From contig CAMJPQ010000024.1 in NCBI GenBank assembly GCA_946407745.1, positions 1-43,069 of the forward strand: DNA of 43,069 bases. Direction: 5' to 3'. Origin of the DNA: an uncultured Clostridia bacterium. GTDB taxonomy: Bacteria; Bacillota; Clostridia; Christensenellales; Aristaeellaceae. Positions 4,305 through 13,300 of the stretch are shown here, piece after piece (positions within the stretch are counted from its first letter, which is position 1; the number at the start of each line of letters is the position of its first letter). The notes under the pieces are model-generated. The model saw only the letters and a program-made list of their open reading frames with translations, made no database searches and had not been told where the DNA came from. Made by a program: the position numbers and the translations under genes.

Positions 4305-7300
4305 TTTTTCTTCTTCGGCGGATTGATCAGGCTCTCAATGGTGGTCTGGCTGTACCCCATATCCCGCAGCACCTTCCGGACCGTCGTCTCGTTGTAGTCC
4401 TGGCGTTTCTTCGCGCTGGATTTGACCCAGGACTCGATCTTCTTGTTGACGTCCTTCTGGTTGCCGGTGGATCTGTACAGCCACTGCAGGCGCTTCTTCG
4501 CCCCGGCGCTGTCGCCGTTGATGATCATGGTATAGATGCCCAGATCTCCGGAGTATGCCATCTCGGTCGGCCATTCCATGATCTCCTTCCGCGTCAGGCC
4601 GCTGCCCTCGACGGTCATCAGATCCAGGAGGCGCTTGGCCTCCGTCGTGTTGCCGTCGAAGACGGCGGCGGCGTAGGCCTTCTTGTACTCCGCGCTCAGC
4701 TTCTTCCCGATGGCGTCCTTGTCCAGGCCGTCCTGCTTCATCAGCCGGACCGCCTTCACCACGTCATCCTTGGTGGAGTCCGGGGTCAGGTAGCCCGCGG
4801 CCACGCTGGTGGCCAGGCTGGTCGTTTTCTTGTCGGAAAGCTGCAGCTGCTCCACCAGGTCGCCACCAGTGCCGGGATCCTCCTCCTCTTTCGGCTGCAG
4901 GGCGTTGTACTCGCTCTTCACCATGCTGTTCAGGGCCTTGGATCCGATCCCGGCCTCGCTCAGCTCCTGCATCAGGCGGTTGTAGGTCTCCAGGTCGCCG
5001 TCGTTGAGGGCCTTGGCTGCTGCGGGGATCCGCTCCTCGGCCTTCCGCAGTTTCGCCTTGAAGCTGCTCTCCAGGCCCTGTGACGTCGCACCCACGGAGA
5101 TGGCCGCGTCCGCGATCTTCTTGTAGTCCTCGCTGAAGCCGTTCTTCAGGTACTCCGCCACCAGCATATCGCTGTAGAAGCCGCTGTTGGTCTTGGTGCC
5201 GGGGTGCGCCTTCTTGTACTCCGCGCTGTAGGCGTAGTTCTTGACCGCCGCCGCCAGCCTGGTCTCCAGCGGTTTGCTCTGGTCCCAGGCCGTGCCGGCC
5301 AGGCTCTCCGCGTTCAGGATCTCCTCTGCCGTCTTATAGATGGCCTTGGTGTCGCGCCAGAAGCCGCCGAAGCCGATGCCGGTCAAGCTGCTGATGCCCT
5401 GGGCGATGTAGTAGCCCGCCTTCTCGAAGTCGGCCTCCGCGCCCTTGCCCAGCTCCTTGATGCCGCGGCTCAGGTTGGTCAGCCAACTGGTGGTCAGATC
5501 GGAAGATCCGAAGCCGCTGGTGGCGTCCTGGTACATCTTCACATAGATGGATCCGACGCCCAGGAGGTTGTCCCACATGTTGCTCGCCCAGCTGTCCCGG
5601 GCCTTGTCCCAGTACGTGCGGACGCCGGTGATGTTGCCCTCCTCGTCCTTCTTCTCGTTGTCCCGGTCGCGCAGGCCGGTGACCGCGCTCTTCAGGGCTG
5701 CCGTCAGGGCCGCGGAGCACAGGATCGCCACGCTGGTCTTGACCATGGCCCCGATGGCTTTGCTGCGAGCTGCCTTGTCGCCGCTCTTCACCGCGTCCGC
5801 GATGTTCACCACGCCCCTATAGACCATGTTGTACATCGTCACGGGCTCGCTCATGAAGGACATCACATTGCGCATCATGCCCTTCTCGGTCGCCCACTGG
5901 CTGCGCTGGAAGATGGAGTCCACCACCTGCGTTTTGTCGATCACTTCCGTGAAGCGGTCAGCTGCGCGCTGGTAGAAGGCATCGCCGGTCAGCTCCGGAT
6001 GGAGCCGCCGGGTCTCCGCCTTGCAGGCGCTCCAGATCTGGCTCCAGTTGAACTCGTCGCCCATGCCGGCCAGCGCGCCGCCCTTGTCGTTCAGCCATTC
6101 CATCTGATTGACCTTCAGGCTGCTGCGCTTGCTCCGGTCGTACAGGCCCCGGCGCATGTTCGTGTCGAAGTAGCCCCAGTCTTTCTCCACCGCGATCGGC
6201 GCCCACTGCTGCAGCTCGCGGAAGTTCTTCCGGAAGCCCGCCGCGCCCTGTGCAAGGCCCTTCATCACGTCCATTGGGTTCATCTCCGCCATCGCGCGGA
6301 CGCCGGCGCCCGCCTGCTGGAAGGCCACGCTCAGGTTGAAGGTCACCGCGCTGCCCTTGGCCTTGCCCATCAGGGTGTTCAGCCAGTTGCCGCCGTGCTC
6401 GGAGCGGCTGTTGCCGTTCAGCCTGGTCAGGAAGTCGTGAATGTAGCTCACGGTCTGATTGCCCCAGGCCCGCTGCATCAACGGCCGCAGCGTCTCGCCG
6501 GTGCCGACAAAGTTGCCCTCCTCGTCGTAGATCCCCTCCTTGTAGTTCATCAGGCGCACCATGTCCTCCATCGGCAGCGTGAAGGCGTTGAAATCGCTCA
6601 TCTGCTCCACGTGGGCGCACCACATCTCGGTGAAGGATTTCAGCTCCAGCACCGTGCTGGCCTTCTCGGTCAGGTTCTTGGTGAAGCTGGCCGTCTTGAT
6701 CCGCTGATCCTGCGCCTGCGCCGGATTGCTGGCCACGTAGTTTTTCGCCACCGTGAAGGGCATGTAGTACTTCTCCGTAAACTTCTCGATGCCGTAGAGC
6801 TCGCGGGTCACCTCATTGCCCCACTCGGCCGCCTGGCCGGAGAGGTAGGAGACCATCTCGTCCACGTAGCCCTTCTGCTCGTCGGTCAGCGCGTCGTTGA
6901 AGGCGGCCAGATCCGCCTTGCTCAGCTTGTACTCCTGCATGCTCTCGCCCCGCTGCGCGTTGGCCAGCTTGATGCCGCCGCCCAGCAGGTGGTTGGTCTT
7001 CATCCGCTGCTCGCGCTTCTGCCAGGCGTAGAGCGTCATCAGCTCCTGGTCGGTCAGGCTGATGGTCCGGCCGCTGGTGAGGGTGAAGCTCCGGCTGCGC
7101 TCCTTGCGGTAGCGCGGGCTGTCCTTGTCCACGCTCTCGTGCTGGTTGTACTTGTCCAGCATGCTGTCCAGGTAGTCCCCGGCCTGCTGTACGTTCCGGA
7201 TGTGCTTCCACTCCGCCGGCCGCAGCGCCTTCTCGTAGATCTCGCCCAGCTCCGTGCCCTTGAAGCGCTCGAAGACGGTCACCGGCTTCAACAGGCCCTG

Positions 7301-10300
7301 GGACAGGCCGTTCAGCATGAACTCCTGCAGGGTGCCCTGGGTCTTCTTCTCGCCGTAGGTCCGCGCCCGCTCCTGGGACTCGCGGATCATGGCCCCGCCC
7401 ATCTCCCGCAGGCTCTCCTTCCTGGCGTCGGAGAAGACGCGGTCCTCGTTGATTACCGCCGCCGCGAAGCCGGCCACGATGTCGCGCAGGTTCTCCAGCT
7501 CCGTCTGGTCCAGATCCCGGGCCCGCTTGCCGACCGCCGTCTCCAGGAGGCGGTCGAAGGAGCTCTCCAGATCCCCGTTGTAGTAGGCGGCCATCGGGCC
7601 CCGGGCCTCCTCGCCGGCGCCCTCCTTGTTGATGCTCATGTAGGCATCCTTGGCTGCCAGCAGGGCCTCCCGGCTCAGGACGTTCGCGCCGTCCTCCGCC
7701 GTCTCGTCGAACTGCAGCGCCTCCAACAGGTGGGTCACCGCCTGCTGCATTTTGATCGGGACATAGCCCTGGCTGTTCGGATTGTTCAGCTTCTTGGTCA
7801 GGCTCGCCTGCTTGCGCGTGATTTCACCGCGCAGCTTGTTTTTCGCCTCGGTCGCCTCCCGGCGCTCATCCCGGCGCTGCTGCACCTCCTGCATGTGCTC
7901 CCGTGTCCGCTGGACCGCCTGGTCCACGCGCTCCCGGTTCTTCGCGCGCTGCTCCTGCTGCCAGGCGCGCATCTTCTCGCGCATCTGGTCCAGCTGCTTC
8001 TCGTACTCGCCGCGGCTCATGCCGTCCATATGGGGGACGCGCTCGTCCTGCTGGGCGGTCCGGAAGAGGTCGTCCACCTTCTGCACCAGGTCGTTGACCG
8101 CCCGCGCCTTCCGGCTGGAGACGGCGCTGGTGTCCTTCGCCTCACCGCTGCCGGCGTAGGCCTGCAATAGCTGGATCAGGACGCCGTTGGCGCTCGCGTT
8201 CAGGACGTCCTGGCTCTCCTGATAGCGCTCGTTCAGGGCGTTGGGGTTAATGCGTCGCGGCTCGGTGGCATCCATGAAGCGCATCATGTCCTCCCACATC
8301 TCGCTCATGGTCTTGCCGTCCATGTCCTGGAAGAAGGAGGGGCAGGTGTAGCACAGCTCGGAGTAGACCGTCTCGATGTCGCAGACCTCGCCGCGGCCGG
8401 TGGCCACGCGGCCGGCGTAGTTCGCCCGCCAGCTCTGCAGATCTCCGGCGAACTCCTCCTTGTAGATCCTGCTCATCGGGACCCACTCCCAGCGGCGCTT
8501 CACCTCGTTCCAGCGCTGCTGCTTCTTGGTGCCCAGGCTCATGCGCTTGATGGAGCCGCGGGCCTCGCGGATCTCGTCCTGCATGCCCTCCAGCTTGACG
8601 TCCGTTTGCAGGATCTGGCCGCTTTCCACGATGCTCCGCGCCACCGTGCCCAGGGCCTCGATGGCCGTCTGCGCCTTCGCCGGGCTGTCCGCGGTGGTCA
8701 GGAGCTCGTAGGCCCAGCTGAGGTCGTGGGTGATGGATTTGATGGAGTTGGTGGCGTGGGTCTGCTTTTTCAGGTTCCGCGCCAGGGTCTCCAGGTTTTT
8801 GTGGGTCATCAGCTTGCCGCTGCGCTCCTCCCACTCGTTCAGCTCCGCCGCCAGCTGCGCCGTCAGCTCGCGGAAGCGTTTGTTGTCCGCTTCCAGCGCG
8901 AAGACCTTGGCCTCCCAGGCCGCGTCCGGCTCCTCCATTGAAAGGCGGAAGTCCTCCGCGCCCTCCAGCGTCTCCTCGTCAAAGGCCATCCGCTCCGCCG
9001 GCGTGTCCAGGCTGTATCTGAACTGATCCAGGCTGCTGCTTGTGTCCACCACTTCGCCGGTGCGGAAGTAGGTTTTGATGTCGTTCACGATCCTGGTGGG
9101 GTTAATCCGGCCTTCATACTCCAGGCTGCCGATTACGTCGCCCCTCTCGTCGGTCAGATCGACGTTGAAGTATTCCTCCCTGGCGAAGCGGCTGGCCATC
9201 TGGCGAATCATGTTGTACTGCTCGCTCGTCGGCTGGTTCGCCGTGCTGATGTCGATACCGGGCGATTCGGCCATCACGCGGATGTTGCCCTGGTGCATAA
9301 ACGCCAGCATGGCGGCGCTGCCCTGCATCTGGTCGCTGGCAAACACGGTGCCGATTGCGCGGTGATCCTGGCCCCGGTGTCCGTAGTGCCGTCCCTTTTC
9401 GCCGGAGAAGTTCAGCATTTTTCCGTTTGGCATCAGATAGCCGGCTTCGGCAAAGTTGGTCGTCAGTCCGAACTCCTTGACCGCCTGCTTCCTCCGCCAC
9501 TCGCCCTCGTCGAGCCCCGACTTCTCGATCTGTTGACGTTCCTCCTCGACGTTCTTGTTTTCAAGGTATTCGTTAAAGGCAGTATTCGCTTTGTTGAAGC
9601 GCTTCTCCGCCTCGTCCAGTGCCAGCTTGGTGGCGCTGAATCCGGTCTCGTCGTCCCATGCTTTGTACTCTGCCAGAAGCGCGTCCATGTTCGCGCCTTT
9701 CCCGGCTTTCCCGATCCGTTCAAGCCACTCCTGGTACTCCGCGCTGTCGCGCATGGTGTGGTACTTTGTGCGCAGCTCGTTCATATCCTTCTGGGCCTGC
9801 CGGTATTCCTCCAGAAGCTCCTGCTGTTCTGCAGATACATCCAAAGAAAGACGCTCTTTCCCATTTTTGCTATTGTGTTTTCCCTCTGTTTGATCTAAAA
9901 TATAATCGAAGACAGAGTCTGCGGCTAGTGCTATGCCCTCTGTATTGGAGGCATATGCATTGGATTTTCCCTCCTCTGTCTTTTTGTTGTCGAACTCTGC
10001 ATTTTCATCATCAAACAAGAATGCACTTCCATCCGGCAGAATAATCTTGTGTGTTTTATATGTTTTCCCGTCCTTTGAGGCGTGGACAATTACACCCATG
10101 TTGCCAGTTTTGCCATCAAGTATGACAGGCGCAACAAAAACCGTTGATTCAACATACCGGTTTTTATGGTTTTCTTCGTAGTAACCGACCGCGCCATATT
10201 TGATTACATCCGGAACAGCTTGGAACGCGATCATTTGCGGCAGATTTTTTGTGTCTATATACGAGAAGCCTCTGCTCACGCCTTTGTTTGCGATTCTTAC

Positions 10301-13300
10301 AGTGCCAAAGCCTTCCCTGTAAACCTCGTTGTTTATTTTTGAGGCAAAGTCTTTGGCCCACATTTTTAGCGCATTTGAATCATTCCTTGCGCCTTTTTTA
10401 TAATACGGCTCCAGGTCGATGAATCTTTTTATAGATGCGACTGGATCCATCTTGGCCAGCATGTCCGCATTTCTTTTTATCGTTTCTTTGAGATATTCAG
10501 AATCGTTGCTGTGGTCTTCCACGCTATACCTTACTTGTGAAATATCGTTGTCATCCGAGCGTGCATCTTCCGCGCTTTCCTGCGCGTTATTTTCATTTTT
10601 GGCCTGGTTTTCCTCCGTAACGCGCATGTTTTCCTGATTTTGATTCTCACGGATCTGCATGGCCGCGCTGGTCAGGGCCTCGTAGTAGTGGTTCAGGAAG
10701 TTGGCCGCGTCCATCACCTGGCCGCCGACCTCCACATGGCGGCCCTCGGTCTGGGCGCGCAAAGCGCGGGCCTCAGTGCTGTGACCCGTCACGCGCTTGA
10801 TGGTCTCGGTGATGTCGCGGATCATGTTTTTGAGGAAGTCCGCGATCTTCTCGATCACGGTCTGGTGATCCTTGGCGATGTCGGCCAGCTCCTGCTGCAC
10901 ACCGCTGTCCGCGATGCCCATCAGCGAGTTGGCGATGATCTCCTCCTTTGCTTTTTCCTCTTTTGTGCCTTCCGCGTCGTCCGTCAGCTCTTTCCCCGCT
11001 GCTTTGTAGGCGTCCAGGATCTCCGCGATCCGGTCGTCCATGTCGAAGTTCTCATCCCGCTCCAGATAGCTGACGATCTGCGCCTCGAAGTCCTCCACCT
11101 GAGCGCGGAGCGCGGCATTACCTCTCGCAGCTTTGCAGACAGCGTGCCACGCCTCATGGAAGGTTGCGCCCACCAGGCCGCCTTCCATGGCGTCCAGGTT
11201 GATCAGGATCTGGTTTGTGCTCGGCGAATAGCTGCCGTTGATCCGGTTGCCGCTGGCGGTCTCCATCACCTGGTCGGTCACGGTGATTTGCAGGCCGCGC
11301 TTCTTGGCCAGGCGGTCCAGGATCTCCAGCTCCACCCTCTTGTGGTCGGTAAGGCGGCCCGCCTTCTGGGTGTCGAAGTCCAGCGTCAGGCCCTTGTAGC
11401 CCTTCGGCGCTTTCTCCGCCGTCGGGACGTTGCGCAGGCTCCGGTCGAAGGACTCCCGCGTGTCCTTATCCATGCCGATGGCGGCCTCGTCCTGGGTGAA
11501 CTGCTCGCGCCCGCTGTCCTGGATCAGACGGACCAGGCGCGGGTGCAGCCGCTTGGCCCAGGCGGCCTCCGTCTCGGTCATCCGCTGATTATTCCGCGCC
11601 GCGGCGTAGATGCCGCTGAATACCCGGCCATAGCTGGCCGCCGGCATGGTCGTGGTCTCGAAGCCGCCCAGGAAGCGCCGGGCTGCCTGCAAATCCTGAT
11701 AGGCGGACGCCCGCTCATAGGCCTCCGCGATCTGCGGATTGCTGAAGGTCACCTCGGAGAGGGGGACCGTCTTCTTCTCGCCGTTCTGGGTGATCTCCAC
11801 CATTGCGTTGGCCTTGCCGCCGGCCTTCGTCAGGTTCTCCACGGTCACGTCCGCGCCGCCCACCTTCGCCTTCGCGCCGAAGGAGCGGTGGTTCATCAGC
11901 TCCTCGGAGCGCGCCACCATCTCCTCCAGCTGCTCCGCCCGCTCCGGGCTCACCTCACGCAGGCCGTTCTTCCACAGGACATACTCTGAGTAGTCCGCCT
12001 TGCTCATGACGCCGCTCTGTTTCCCGGCGCTCGAATCAGACCGCGCTCCGGCGGTCGCTTCTGTCTGATTCCCATTCGCCCCAGCTTGCTGGGGAGATGC
12101 CGCCGCAGCGGCAGAGGGGCCGGTCTGTGCTTTGCTCTCCCGCTGCTGCTTTGCCTGCTCCTTGGCGGCCTTCAAGGCCTCCTTCTCCGCCTGTTTGGCC
12201 TCCGCGTCCAGGGCCTTGTGCTCCTGGGTCAGCTGCTGCGCCTCGCGCTCCGCCGCGGCGGCCTGGCTCTCGACCAGTTGGACCATCTCCGGCGTGCCGT
12301 TCGGGTTGGTTTCAGCCTCCCTGGCCCGCTCCCGGGCCTCGCGGGCCCGCTGCTTCGCCTCGGCCAGCTTCCGCTCGTTCTCCTCCAGCGCCGCCTTCGC
12401 CGCGTCCGCCTTCTGCCGGGCTTCCACGTCCAGGGCCTGCGGCTCCTGGGCCGGTCTGTTCTCGTTCTCCCCAGCTTGCTGGGGAGATGCCGCCGCAGCG
12501 GCAGAGGGGCCGGTCTCCTCCGTCTCCCCGGTCAGCTCCTCCACGCGCTGCTGCGTGTCCGCCAGCCCCAGGCTGTCATAGTAGGCCTCCGCGTCGTTCG
12601 TCAGCGTCGCGGCCATGGCCTCGTCGCCCTTGCGCTGCAGCAGGTCCTCCGCCTGCTGGATCTTCTCCTCGTTGGCCGGCGTGTTCAGGTCGTTGGAAAC
12701 TATCCGCTCCAGGATCCCGTCGTGGAGCGTCTGCCGCTCCTCCGCTGTGAGCGGCGTGCCTGTCTGCGCTTCCACCCGCTCTGCAATCTGGTTTACCTGT
12801 GTGTTGGCTCTCGTTCCGGCGGTGGCCGTGACCGCGCCCGCGCGGATCACGGTGGATCCGCCAGCGGACAGCGCAGCGGAGATGGCCTCCACTCCCGTCT
12901 CCCCCATCCACTCCAGATAGGCGTGAAGTTCGCACTGTGCTTTGGACCATTTCGGGTTTTCCTTGGCCAGCTCGTCCGCTCTGCGGTTGACCTGGCTGTC
13001 CGCGCCATTGATCATGTTGTCCATTGCCAGCGCTACCGGAGCGCCCATGAGCTCTTCGCCGCCTTCTGCGAGCGATTGCCTCCACAGGCCGCTCCAGATG
13101 GTCGAAGCAAGGTTCTTTCCCTTTTTGGCGGATCCGAACATGGCGCCGATGGCCCATTCTGCGCCGATGGTTTCCGTCAGCTGCTCCACCGCGCCTGCGG
13201 TCACGCCCACGATGGTGGCCGCCGTCTGGCCGTGACCTTCTCGGATCTCGGACAGATAGCGCTGGCGCGCTGCTTGTGCAGACTGCACTGAGATCCCGAT

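Noticed and set aside
5204-8170. 988-residue open frame on the plus strand, and other long plus-strand frames opposite the late genes
   Set aside because: Leu/Arg/His/Ala-rich shadow of the giant minus-strand gene caused by high GC; no ribosome site, no recognisable domain.
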